Assembly (NCBI GenBank): GCA_009774145.1
Contig: VSND01000004.1
Span: forward strand, 1 to 64,000
Direction of reading: 5' to 3'
Length of the DNA: 64,000 nucleotides
Source of the DNA: Lachnospiraceae bacterium
Lineage (GTDB): Bacteria; Bacillota; Clostridia; Lachnospirales; Lachnospiraceae
Numbering within the stretch: position 1 is the first letter of the stretch; each line of letters opens with the position of its first letter. The notes beneath the pieces are model-generated. The model searched no databases. It worked only from the letters and a program-made list of their open reading frames with translations, and was not told where the DNA came from. A program made the position numbers and the translations under genes. Shown here piece by piece: positions 25,244 through 33,469 of this stretch.

Positions 25244-26977
25244 ATGGACAATATCATGTTTGGAAAATTCATCCGGAAATCCAGGAAGGAAAAGGGACTG
25301 ACACAGAAGCAGCTGGCGGAGCAGCTCCATGTATCGGATAAGACCGTTTCCAAATGGGAAAACGGCGCCGGATTTCCGGATATTAAGCTTCTGGAACCGC
25401 TGGCAGCGTGTCTGGAGGTAAGTCTTCTGGAACTGATGCAGAGCGAGCGGGTGGAGGAGACGAAGATCGACCGGGAGGATGCGGAGCAGGCGGTGGCAGA
25501 GACGGTTTTTTGGTCCGAACAGGCAGAAAAAAGACGGCGCCGGATGTGGAAGGTGAAGCTTCTGCTGGGTGCCTGTGCATGCGTAATCTGCTATCTGCTG
25601 TGGACAGGAGTTCGTTATCTGTTCAGAGGAGGGGAGAAGATGCCGGTAAAGGAAGGAGCGTGGTACGGGGATCCGGTCACGTTTTATGTGTGGGCAGGGC
25701 TGCTGGCAGTGCTGTGCGCAGCGGCGGCCGTCTGTATTTTGTGGAAGGACGAACCGACCACGGATGTGAAAATCGGACGGCATAAGGTAAAGGGCGCCCT
25801 GACGATCCTGATGGACATGCTGGTGGTACTGCTTTTACATACGTATCTGTCCGGCATTGCCAATAATCAGGAGCAGCTTGTGCGGCTTCCGGAACTGCTT
25901 CCCATCCATGCGTTTCTGACCAGTGCGGACGGCAGCAGGCAGGCGGGGCTTTTTATCCGGGAGGAAGTGGTGGATGGTCTTCAGGCTTCCGGTTATGTGA
26001 AAGAACTGGAACTGACTGTACGGATGGAGGCCGGACTGGGAGCGCTTTCTGCCGGAAGCGGACAGAAGCCGGATCTGTATCTGGAAGGCGTCAATTGTCT
26101 GGAAGCCCTTGGAGGGATTGAAGAAGCGGATGTGGTCTGGAATACGGGGGAAGACGGGACATTTCTTACAGGAGCGGAAGCAAAATGCATCGTGTCTGAG
26201 GAGCTTTTTGAGAAATACGGCTGGAAGCTGGGTGAGACGATTACGCTTGGCCAGTATTATTACGGACGGGAGGACGAAAAATATGCCTGGACGTATACAG
26301 CGCCGCTGGAGACGGCAGACTACGAGATCGTCGGATATACGGATCTGAAAAATGCCGGACTGGATACTTATATGGTTTTTCCGGATATTGTGCTTCCCTT
26401 CGGGACTGTCCGGGAAATTTTTCACAGACAGGAGCTTCCGTTTTTTGCGGATTCGGCGTCCTTTGATGTGGCGAATGCTCTGGAACTCAATGAATTCAAG
26501 CAGGAGATGAAGGATCTGTCGCTTCGGAATGTTTCTCTCATGTCGGAGGACTATTCTCTGAACGGGGTTGCTCTGAGCCTGAATGATGCCATGTTCATCA
26601 ATACGGCAACGCATCTGCGCAGGGTGATCGATGCGGTCCGGGCATTTTTCCCGTTCCTGCTGATTCTGATTGTCTGTGTGGGCTATCTGGTTACCCTGCT
26701 TCTGCTTCAGAGCCGGAGAAACGAGATGGCGCTTCTTCGTTCCCTGGGGCTTGGAAGATGGAGATGCTTCCGGATCTTTTTCACCGAGCAGCTGATTCTG
26801 GTGGTTACAGGGGTGGTGGCAGGGAGCGTGCTTTCCGTTCTGATTCAGGGAAATTACGGCGGAAGTTCGGTGCTGACCGGATGCCTGGTGGGCGTCTTTT
26901 ACCTGCTGGGCAACAGTCTGGCGCTGTGGAAGCTGATGCAGGTCAGTGTGATGGAGGCGCTGTTTCAGACGGAATGA
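25244..26977 (+). CDS. XRE helix-turn-helix / FtsX-type ABC permease fusion
   Basis: A 577-residue protein. Residues 7-62 form an XRE/Cro helix-turn-helix (GLTQKQLAEQLHVSDKTVSKWENG). Three membrane helices follow (about 100-120, 143-163, 185-207), then an outside MacB-like domain, and then the three C-terminal helices of an FtsX permease (about 455-560, with LLLQSRRNEMALLRSLGLG). The ATPase gene follows after 53 bases and a second permease after that. The fusion suggests a permease that senses its own substrate or couples transport to DNA binding. AGGAGG lies upstream of ATG 25244. The frame is continuous, so this is not an assembly join of two genes. Confidence 0.85.
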   Translation: MDNIMFGKFIRKSRKEKGLTQKQLAEQLHVSDKTVSKWENGAGFPDIKLLEPLAACLEVSLLELMQSERVEETKIDREDAEQAVAETVFWSEQAEKRRRRMWKVKLLLGACACVICYLLWTGVRYLFRGGEKMPVKEGAWYGDPVTFYVWAGLLAVLCAAAAVCILWKDEPTTDVKIGRHKVKGALTILMDMLVVLLLHTYLSGIANNQEQLVRLPELLPIHAFLTSADGSRQAGLFIREEVVDGLQASGYVKELELTVRMEAGLGALSAGSGQKPDLYLEGVNCLEALGGIEEADVVWNTGEDGTFLTGAEAKCIVSEELFEKYGWKLGETITLGQYYYGREDEKYAWTYTAPLETADYEIVGYTDLKNAGLDTYMVFPDIVLPFGTVREIFHRQELPFFADSASFDVANALELNEFKQEMKDLSLRNVSLMSEDYSLNGVALSLNDAMFINTATHLRRVIDAVRAFFPFLLILIVCVGYLVTLLLLQSRRNEMALLRSLGLGRWRCFRIFFTEQLILVVTGVVAGSVLSVLIQGNYGGSSVLTGCLVGVFYLLGNSLALWKLMQVSVMEALFQTE

Positions 26978-27030
26978 CCGTGACAGGCAGTGCACGGACA
27001 GATAAAAAACAGAACTTTGGAGGGGATCAG

Positions 27031-27702
27031 ATGGAGATTTTACGAGCGGAACATGTATCTTACAGTTATCAGACAAAGTATCAGAAGGTGGAGGCGGTTC
27101 GGGATGTAAGCTGCGTCTTTGAGCAGGGGGGATTCTATGCCATTGTCGGGGAGTCCGGAAGCGGCAAAAGTACATTTCTCTCCCTGCTGGCGGGGCTGGA
27201 TGTGCCTTCGGAAGGAACGATCTATGTACAGGGCCGGTCTCTTGGAGACATGGACCGGGACGCTTACCGGCTGAACCAGGCGTCGGTGGTCTATCAGTCC
27301 TTCCATCTTTTTCCGCTTCTGACGGCTCAGGAAAATGTGATGCTGCCCATGGAATTTAAGAAGGTGAAGAAGCGGGAGGCGTCAGAGCGGGCAAAACAGC
27401 TTCTGGAACGGGTGGGACTGAAACCGGGGATCTTAAAGCAGTTTCCGAAAATGATGAGCGGAGGGGAGCAGCAGAGAGTGGCTATTGCCCGGGCAGTGGC
27501 GGCAGGCGGCGAGATCATCCTTGCCGACGAGCCCACCGGGAATCTGGATTCGGAAAATGAGAAGAAGATCGTGGCGCTTTTAAAAGAACTGGCGCACGAA
27601 GACGGTTATACGGTGATCGTGATCACGCATAATCCCGGTGTGGCAAAAGAGACGGATCATGTGTACCGGATGAAGGATGGGGCGCTTTCACAGGAGCGGT
27701 GA
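27031..27702 (+). CDS. ABC transporter ATP-binding protein (MacB/LolD class)
   Basis: A 223-residue ATPase with Walker A GESGSGKST (about 38-46), Q-loop YQSFHLFPLL, signature MSGGEQQR (about 138), Walker B ILADEPTGNLD and the H-loop VITHN. ATG 27031 has GGAGGGG upstream; the open frame continues further 5' inside the preceding gene but without family similarity. It should energise the two FtsX-type permeases on either side. Substrates of this class include lipoproteins, peptides and antibiotics; none can be named here. Confidence 0.95.
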   Translation: MEILRAEHVSYSYQTKYQKVEAVRDVSCVFEQGGFYAIVGESGSGKSTFLSLLAGLDVPSEGTIYVQGRSLGDMDRDAYRLNQASVVYQSFHLFPLLTAQENVMLPMEFKKVKKREASERAKQLLERVGLKPGILKQFPKMMSGGEQQRVAIARAVAAGGEIILADEPTGNLDSENEKKIVALLKELAHEDGYTVIVITHNPGVAKETDHVYRMKDGALSQER

Positions 27703-27734
27703 AACGGCGGCAGGCAGAAAGGCGGCATCGGATC

Positions 27735-27754
27735 TTCCGGCCTGTATGCCGGAA
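27735..27754 (+). other. Hairpin between ATPase and permease genes
   Basis: A 7-bp perfect stem (27735-27741 with 27748-27754), loop CTGTAT, without a T-run. It may modulate the relative level of the downstream permease. Confidence 0.4.
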
Positions 27755-27801
27755 GGAAAGCAGCCATTCAATCGGCATCATAGACAGGACAGGAGATTGA
27801 T

Positions 27802-29646
27802 ATGATTATGAAAAACAGTATCCGGCAGCTTCTGCGGATGAAGGGAAGGGCAGTTTTATTCCTGCTTCTGCTCTTCTTTGCATCAGGACTTTTCAGCATC
27901 GGCAGGGGCTTCTGGATCATCAATCAGGAAAAAACAGAAGCGTATGAAGGTACTTTTAAGACCATTGGCCTGGTGGAGCAGAAGGCGACTGCCATTGAAA
28001 AAAGAGAAGAGTGGGATCCGGAGACAGGGGAGTATAAAATTTATCCTGTAAAAGTGTTCCGTTCGTATCATTCGCCGGATGTGCTGAATTTTGAAGGAGC
28101 GGATTACCTGGCCGGTCCGGAGAAAAGGATCACTTACGGAGCATACTGGCCGGACTATGACGTGTATGGCAGGGACAGCAATGTTCAGGACAGCGGTCTG
28201 CGGCTTGGTTTTATTCTGGAGGTAACGCCGCTGGAGGATGGCGTACTGGATCACACGATGAAAGTCCGGGTGGAAAAGGTGTGGAAAGGCAGAGGCGTCC
28301 GGGAGGGGGATATCATCCGGGTATGCGATCACTTTAATCCAAAGCCGGATATGATCTATGCGGATAAAAGATATGTGATGGATGTATATGATTCTTATGG
28401 AGGACACATGGAAGGCGGTCTGGAATTCTGTCCGGGAGTGGCGATTCAGTCCATGCAGATGGATGCGGATGGGAGACGGATACCGGATGAAGTAGAATCC
28501 GGTTATTTTTACGAGGAAGTAACGGAAGATTTCTGGGAGTCTGACAAAAGCAGACGATGGCGGAATCTGCTGGAAGTATGGGATTACCCAAATCATATCC
28601 TTCCCGTTACCGGAACCTGTGACATCGGACTTCTGATGCCTTTTTATACCGGGGAGGCGTATCTGGTCTCCGGCAGGGATTTTACGGAGGAAGAGTATGC
28701 CCAGGGGGAAAAGGTCTGCCTGATTCCGGAGGTTTTCGCCAAGAAGAACGGGCTGAAAATCGGAGATCAGATCCGGCTGCCGCTTCTGGTGGCGGATCAT
28801 GCATATTCAGCAGGAATCCGGTATTCCACTTCCGGCGGCGCCAGTTACTCATTCCTGAATGCCAAAGGAGAGCCCTATGAGGTGTTTGAGGACAGCCAGT
28901 ATACGGTCACTGGGATCTACGGCGGGAACGCCGGCATGCTGGAGGAGTATGGAATGGGATATCAGGAAGTTCTCATTCCCGGCCGTTCCGTCAAAAACAG
29001 TGATGCAGACAATATTGTGTCTTATGGTCCCATGAAAGGCAGTACGACTGCCTTTCAGATCGAAAACGGAACCATCGAGGAATATCTGGCGAAATGGAGT
29101 CAGCTTGGGATTGACGATGTGGAGATCACATTTTATGACAGGGGATACACGGAGCTGGAGGCGAACATCAGCAATATGGGGCAGATTGCCCGGATTCTGA
29201 TCACGGCGGGCATGGTCATGATTCTGATGGTCCTGGGATATTTTTCCTGGATTTTCATCCTGCGCCAGAGGGAACGGACCGCTGTGGAGCGTTCTCTGGG
29301 ATTTGCGAAGCGGCACAGCTTTTTCTCTCTGTTCTGCGGAATCTTCCTGCTTATGCTTCTGGGAAGTGCTGCAGGATGCACGGCTGGAAGCTGTCTGGCG
29401 GGAAGGCTTTCCGGCAGCCTGGGACAGACCATTTACTATGATACTTCCTTTGGCAACAGCGGCAAATCGCTGACGGCAGCGGCAGCAGTGGAAGAGACGG
29501 ATACAGATGTTCTGGATAATCCGCTTCTGGCGGCGTGTCAGAACGCGCTTCTGATCCTGGCGGCAGGCAGCATGATCTCCGGTGCGGGGATTGTCATCAA
29601 TCTGAGACAGGAGCCCATGCAGATGTTCGAAAGCAGGAAGGAATAG
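27802..29646 (+). CDS. FtsX-type ABC transporter permease, large extracellular domain
   Basis: A 614-residue membrane protein with an N-terminal helix (about 15-37), a roughly 430-residue extracytoplasmic domain, and C-terminal helices (about 468-490, 510-535, 580-598) containing FILRQRERTAVERSLGFAKR, the cytoplasmic loop typical of FtsX/MacB permeases. Together with the ATPase and the HTH-permease it forms a three-gene exporter with two unlike permease halves. The extracellular domain is not one I recognise in detail. Start ATG 27802; ATG 27808 is also possible. Confidence 0.85.
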   Translation: MIMKNSIRQLLRMKGRAVLFLLLLFFASGLFSIGRGFWIINQEKTEAYEGTFKTIGLVEQKATAIEKREEWDPETGEYKIYPVKVFRSYHSPDVLNFEGADYLAGPEKRITYGAYWPDYDVYGRDSNVQDSGLRLGFILEVTPLEDGVLDHTMKVRVEKVWKGRGVREGDIIRVCDHFNPKPDMIYADKRYVMDVYDSYGGHMEGGLEFCPGVAIQSMQMDADGRRIPDEVESGYFYEEVTEDFWESDKSRRWRNLLEVWDYPNHILPVTGTCDIGLLMPFYTGEAYLVSGRDFTEEEYAQGEKVCLIPEVFAKKNGLKIGDQIRLPLLVADHAYSAGIRYSTSGGASYSFLNAKGEPYEVFEDSQYTVTGIYGGNAGMLEEYGMGYQEVLIPGRSVKNSDADNIVSYGPMKGSTTAFQIENGTIEEYLAKWSQLGIDDVEITFYDRGYTELEANISNMGQIARILITAGMVMILMVLGYFSWIFILRQRERTAVERSLGFAKRHSFFSLFCGIFLLMLLGSAAGCTAGSCLAGRLSGSLGQTIYYDTSFGNSGKSLTAAAAVEETDTDVLDNPLLAACQNALLILAAGSMISGAGIVINLRQEPMQMFESRKE

Positions 29647-29682
29647 GCTGCAGAATGTCAGATGCTGACAGTATAAAAGGTA

Positions 29683-29710
29683 TTGACAAAATACTGAAAA
29701 ATGATATTAT
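29683..29710 (+). promoter_or_regulatory. Promoter for the lipoprotein gene
   Basis: A perfect TTGACA (29683-29688) and TATTAT (29705-29710) with a 16-base spacer. The 5' leader to the start at 29794 holds a small CTGCC/GGCAG hairpin near 29742-29753 inside a GCATCT/AGATGC pair. Confidence 0.7.
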
Positions 29711-29793
29711 GTACTGGCGAGGAGATTTCCTTAAAAAAGCATCTGCCCAGGCAGTAAGGGGTAAGATGCAGAACTGTAAAAGGAGAGAGAATT

Positions 29794-30738
29794 ATGAAAA
29801 AGAGAAACCGATTTCTTGCGCTGATGCTGGCAACAGCAGTGTCCATGTCAATGGCTGCATGCGGAAACAGCGGCGCAGACAGTGAGACATCCAAAGAAGC
29901 CGGCGTGGAGGCGGATGCGGACGCAGGAAGCGACGCAGCAGAGGATGCGGATGCCGAAGCGCCTGCAGAGCAGGAAGAGGCAGATCCGTTTGCGGCTGCG
30001 CAGGAGAACATGAAAACGATCACCAGTCTTGATGCGCTGATGGTCATGGAGATGGATATGGTGGTCAGCGCCAATGGCCAGGAGCAGAGCGTGGAGAGCG
30101 TTACGACGATGGATATGAGCCGCATCTATGATCCGCTGCAGATGAGCATGGATATGACGGTGGATGCCGGTGAAGCAGGAAGCATGACCACAACGATGTA
30201 TGTTGAGAATACAGACGATGGCTGTATGGCCTACATGAACAACGGCAGCGGCTGGCAGTCTCAGGAAATTTCCCTGATGGATGTGGATCAGTATGATTTC
30301 AGTGCGGACATGGGACTCTATCTGAGCGGAGACTATAACTTCCAGTCAGAAGGAAAAGACGAAGTGGACGGCGCGGCTGCCTATAAATATACAGGAACCG
30401 TCACGGGCGACAAGATGAAGGAGCTGATGCTTTCTTCCGGCGCTCTGGATTCTGCGAACCAGCTTGGCATGGATACCAGCCAGGTTGACAGCATGCTGGA
30501 CGACCTGGGAGAACTCACGATTGATCTGTGGATCGATGAGGCAACGCTCTATCCTGTGAAATATGAGATTGACATGACAGGGGCGATGGATACTTTGATG
30601 ACCAATATGATCGCTGCCATGGGAGAGCAGGGCGAAGGGCTTTCCATGAGCATTCCGAAGATGGCGGTCAGCATGACCTGCTCCAATTATAACGGAGTGA
30701 CGGAGATTGCCATTCCGGAGGAAGCAAAGGCAAACTGA
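29794..30738 (+). CDS. Surface lipoprotein, DUF6612-like
   Basis: A 314-residue lipoprotein with a signal peptide ending at a lipobox (SMAAC, Cys23), an acidic Ala/Glu/Asp-rich linker (about 30-65), and a beta-rich domain resembling the LppX/LolA-like DUF6612 family (repeated SMDMTV, MYVENTDDG and KYTGTVTGDKMKELM elements). It is anchored outside the cell membrane and might bind lipid or act as a carrier; this is inference from the fold. It has its own promoter and a long terminator, so it is a single-gene unit. Confidence 0.75.
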   Translation: MKKRNRFLALMLATAVSMSMAACGNSGADSETSKEAGVEADADAGSDAAEDADAEAPAEQEEADPFAAAQENMKTITSLDALMVMEMDMVVSANGQEQSVESVTTMDMSRIYDPLQMSMDMTVDAGEAGSMTTTMYVENTDDGCMAYMNNGSGWQSQEISLMDVDQYDFSADMGLYLSGDYNFQSEGKDEVDGAAAYKYTGTVTGDKMKELMLSSGALDSANQLGMDTSQVDSMLDDLGELTIDLWIDEATLYPVKYEIDMTGAMDTLMTNMIAAMGEQGEGLSMSIPKMAVSMTCSNYNGVTEIAIPEEAKAN

Positions 30739-30757
30739 AAAAGATGATGTATGAGAG

Positions 30758-30814
30758 ATCCTTTCCGGGATCTGCAGGCAGACGGCTGCCGCAGATTCCG
30801 GGAGGGATTTTTTT
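30758..30814 (+). terminator. Long intrinsic terminator after the lipoprotein gene
   Basis: An 18-bp outer stem with three G-U pairs (30758-30775 with 30791-30808) contains an inner GGCAG/CTGCC stem and is followed by a run of T. Confidence 0.9.
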
Positions 30815-30827
30815 GTACAACCCAGCC

Positions 30828-30868
30828 TTGCCAATTGTCTCAAAAGGTGTTAGACTATACCTAGTCTA
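30828..30868 (+). promoter_or_regulatory. NUDIX gene promoter with an overlapping palindrome
   Basis: TTGCCA (30828-30833) and TAGACT (30851-30856) are 17 bases apart. The -10 lies inside a perfect 7-bp palindrome, TAGACTA-TACC-TAGTCTA (30851-30868), which could be an operator. Confidence 0.45.
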
Positions 30869-30899
30869 TGGGACACACCAATCGACAGGAGGAATTGCA

Positions 30900-31361
30900 G
30901 TGATAGAAGCAACGAGCTGTGGCGGTGTGGTAATATTTCGTGGCAAGATCCTGCTCCTGTACAAGAACTACAAGAACAAATATGAGGGGTGGGTTTTGCC
31001 GAAAGGAACTGTAGAACCGGGGGAAGAGCATCACGAGACAGCAGTCCGGGAAGTCCGGGAAGAAACAGGAGTGAATGCGAGAATTGTAAAATACGTTGGA
31101 AAGAGCCAGTATACGTTTAATGTTCCGGAAGATGTGGTGGAAAAGGATGTATACTGGTATCTGATGACGTCAGACAGTTATTACAGCAAACCACAGCGTG
31201 AAGAGTACTTTATGGATTCCGGATATTACAAATTTCATGAAGCATATCATTTGTTGAAATTTCCGAATGAAAAGCAGATTCTGGAAAGAGCATACAATGT
31301 ATATATCGAGATGAAGAAAAGTAGTCTTTGGGGAAACCGCAGACAGCAGAGTCAGGAATAA
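30900..31361 (+). CDS. NUDIX hydrolase
   Basis: A 153-residue protein with the Nudix box running from GTVEPGEEHHETAVREVREETG (about 42-63), which binds divalent metal and cleaves nucleoside diphosphate-X substrates. Substrate unknown; short house-cleaning forms act on oxidised nucleotides or on diadenosine/inositol polyphosphates. The start is GTG 30900 with AGGAGG seven bases upstream. The frame is open back to 30744, but that part covers the preceding terminator and promoter and is not coding. A perfect hairpin follows the stop. Confidence 0.9.
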   Translation: MIEATSCGGVVIFRGKILLLYKNYKNKYEGWVLPKGTVEPGEEHHETAVREVREETGVNARIVKYVGKSQYTFNVPEDVVEKDVYWYLMTSDSYYSKPQREEYFMDSGYYKFHEAYHLLKFPNEKQILERAYNVYIEMKKSSLWGNRRQQSQE

Positions 31362-31386
31362 AAGGGACCGTTGCAACGGTCCCTTT
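31361..31386. terminator. Perfect hairpin after the NUDIX gene
   Basis: A 26-base perfect palindrome (stem of at least 11 bp, centre TGCA) starts in the stop codon. It has only short T and A tails, so strength is uncertain. Confidence 0.7.
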
Positions 31387-31405
31387 AAAAAAGGCAGGAT
31401 GAGAG

Positions 31406-31735
31406 ATGAGATGGTATCGGGAACTGTATACGGGACCGCATGCAGGAGAGAATATTCAGAGGATCAGGAAGAAGGCGTCCGCCGGCCGGTGGATGGCCGG
31501 AGTGTATTATATTACGCCTGCTTCTGTTCCGGGCAACCTTCTGGATATTTTTCATAATGGAATGCTTGCACAGCCGCTGTTTTCGGAAACACAGTGTATG
31601 GATGTCATCGGCGTGGCTCAGGGCAGGATGGAGGCTCTGCGGCTGGCAGAACAGATCCTGTGGGAGCTGTATCAGAAAACAGGAGGATTTGATATCCGGT
31701 CTTATTTTCAATCAGAGGATTTTGTGGAGGATTAA
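31406..31735 (+). CDS. Uncharacterised 109-residue protein
   Basis: I do not recognise a family. The sequence (MRWYRELYTG...) is soluble, without signal peptide or metal motif, and contains RRKRK-free but mixed-charge helices, for example RMEALRLAEQILWELYQKTGG. It lies 11 bases before the DUF2953 gene and on the same strand, so it may belong to the YtfI/YtfJ transcript. The frame and ribosome binding site (AGGATGAG) are reasonable, and codon use resembles that of its neighbours. Confidence 0.7.
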   Translation: MRWYRELYTGPHAGENIQRIRKKASAGRWMAGVYYITPASVPGNLLDIFHNGMLAQPLFSETQCMDVIGVAQGRMEALRLAEQILWELYQKTGGFDIRSYFQSEDFVED

Positions 31736-31746
31736 AGAGCATCCGT

Positions 31747-32781
31747 ATGCTGCATGTCATATTATTAATTTTAAAAATATTGGGAATCATTTTTCTTGTA
31801 GCGGTCGGATTTTTCCTGCTGTCCGTGTATGCGGTCTTCTTTTCGGCGATTCCTTATCGGATCGAAGTAAGGAAAAAAGAGGACATTCAGATGAAAGTCT
31901 TTGCATCCTGGTTCTTTCGGATCGTCACGGTCCGTTTTCAGATGGACCATGAGAGCGGATGGGAACCGGTATTCCAGATGAGGCTTCTGGGGTATCCGCT
32001 GTGGCAGAATGTGGAAGACGGCGCGAGATGGAAAAGGCTGAAAAGATTCCGGAAATGGCTGAAAAAGAAGTTTCAGTCAAGGTGGAGGCAGGAAAGGGCG
32101 ACAAAACCGGCGGAAGAACAGCCGGTCCGGGAAGAGCCTGCAGGCGAAGAACCGGCGCAGAACATGGAAAGTCCGGCAGAAGATCCGGCTGAAAAAGCAG
32201 ATGAAGCAATGACGGTATGCGAAGACCCGGAAGAAAACGGTATTCCGCCTTCGAAACAGAGGAAAGAAGCAGCACCGGCAGATCACACCGAACACAGAAG
32301 GAAGGCAAAAAAGAAGACGGTTTTTGAGAAGGCCGGCTATGCATGTTACCGGGTTTGTGATAAAATAAGACAAATCTGGAAAAAAATCACAGGACTCGGG
32401 AGCCGGATTCAAAATATCGGGAAGCGGAAGGATACGCTTCTGGAATTCTGGAATCTGGAGGAGCACAGGCGTGCAAGAGAGGCGGTTTCTGGAGAGATCC
32501 GTTATCTTTGGAAGAAGCTGCGGCCAAAAAAGGTCAGAGGAAGGATTACCTTTGGTTTTGCGGATCCGGCTGACACAGGGATCTGTATGGGCGCTGCGGG
32601 CATGCTGTGTGTATGGTATCCGAAGAGGCTTGAGATCGTGCCGGATTTTGATCAGGAGATCCTGGAAGGGGAGATCCTGCTGAAGGGAAAAGCACGTTTT
32701 TATGTCATTGTCCGTGTGCTGTGGAGGATTTATACGAATGAAGACATTCGTCACATGTATCGTCACTGGCAGGAATTATAG
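31747..32781 (+). CDS. DUF2953 protein (YtfI-like)
   Basis: A 344-residue protein with an N-terminal membrane helix (about 5-32), a central low-complexity region rich in Glu, Pro and Lys (about 110-195), and a C-terminal DUF2953-type region (ITFGFADPADTGICMGAAGML ... PDFDQEILEG). The immediate downstream gene is a YtfJ/GerW protein, which reproduces the ytfI-ytfJ pair of Bacillus, where both are linked to spore properties. The charged linker is longer than in Bacillus. Function is inferred from that pairing. Confidence 0.8.
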   Translation: MLHVILLILKILGIIFLVAVGFFLLSVYAVFFSAIPYRIEVRKKEDIQMKVFASWFFRIVTVRFQMDHESGWEPVFQMRLLGYPLWQNVEDGARWKRLKRFRKWLKKKFQSRWRQERATKPAEEQPVREEPAGEEPAQNMESPAEDPAEKADEAMTVCEDPEENGIPPSKQRKEAAPADHTEHRRKAKKKTVFEKAGYACYRVCDKIRQIWKKITGLGSRIQNIGKRKDTLLEFWNLEEHRRAREAVSGEIRYLWKKLRPKKVRGRITFGFADPADTGICMGAAGMLCVWYPKRLEIVPDFDQEILEGEILLKGKARFYVIVRVLWRIYTNEDIRHMYRHWQEL

Positions 32782-32790
32782 GAGGTTCTT

Positions 32791-33192
32791 ATGAGCGAAA
32801 AAAACAGTAATAATTTTGAGACAACCGTTTCTTCCCTGTTTCAGGGGATGGATCATTTTATCTCCAGCAAGACGGTGGTGGGAGATGCGATCACGGTAGG
32901 TGACACGATCATCCTTCCGCTGGTGGACGTGTCATTTGGGGTCGGCGCAGGAGCAAGCTCCAGCGACAGCAAAAACAACGGCGCCGGCGGCCTGGGCGGC
33001 AGGATCTCTCCGAGTGCCGTGCTGGTCATCAAAGACGGGAATATCCGTCTGGTCAATGTGAAGAATCAGGATGCAGTGACCAAGATTCTGGATATGGTGC
33101 CCGATGTCATCAACAAATTCACATCCGGAAGAACCAAAGACACTTCGGATCCGGAAGTGGACAGGGCAGTGGATGAACTTTTGAACCAGTAA
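32791..33192 (+). CDS. GerW family sporulation protein (YtfJ)
   Basis: A 133-residue protein that matches the GerW/YtfJ family by length and by the segments TVVGDAITVGDTIILPLVDVSFGVGAG and GGRISPSAVLVIKDG. YtfJ-type proteins are needed for normal germination in Bacillus. It follows the YtfI-like gene after nine bases with AGGAGGT as ribosome binding site. Confidence 0.92.
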   Translation: MSEKNSNNFETTVSSLFQGMDHFISSKTVVGDAITVGDTIILPLVDVSFGVGAGASSSDSKNNGAGGLGGRISPSAVLVIKDGNIRLVNVKNQDAVTKILDMVPDVINKFTSGRTKDTSDPEVDRAVDELLNQ

Positions 33193-33238
33193 GATATCTT
33201 TTGCGGTGTAAAGTGCAGTTTGATGGAATATTTTTACG

Positions 33239-33295
33239 AAAAGCAGGCTTTTGATAAAAAAATTTTGTAATTTTATAACAAAGGCTTGCTTTTTT
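33239..33295 (+). terminator. Intrinsic terminator after ytfJ
   Basis: A 15-bp stem with two G-U pairs (33239-33253 with 33279-33293) around an A/T-rich loop, ending in a T-run. Confidence 0.8.
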
Positions 33296-33311
33296 CGCGG
33301 AAATTGGATAT

Positions 33312-33346
33312 GCTGTAAGTGTATTTGATACAAATACATTTACAGC
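33312..33346. repeat. 16-bp inverted repeat upstream of the serine operon
   Basis: Arms 33312-33327 and 33331-33346 match over 16 bases with one mismatch and a 3-base centre ATA, followed by GATTTTTCTTT. It is either a second terminator or an operator for the symporter/sda operon. Confidence 0.6.
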
Positions 33347-33469
33347 GATTTTTCTTTGTGTCACGGACAAGATTCCGCATCAGACGGAATTGTGCAGACT
33401 CCATACGGCGCCGGGATATGCAGGGGGGATAAGGGGCAATCGCAGAAAAAAATTATGGAGAGAAATACG

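Noticed and set aside
30744..30899. Extended N-terminus for the NUDIX protein
   Set aside because: It would translate through a strong terminator and a promoter; GTG 30900 has AGGAGG at proper distance.
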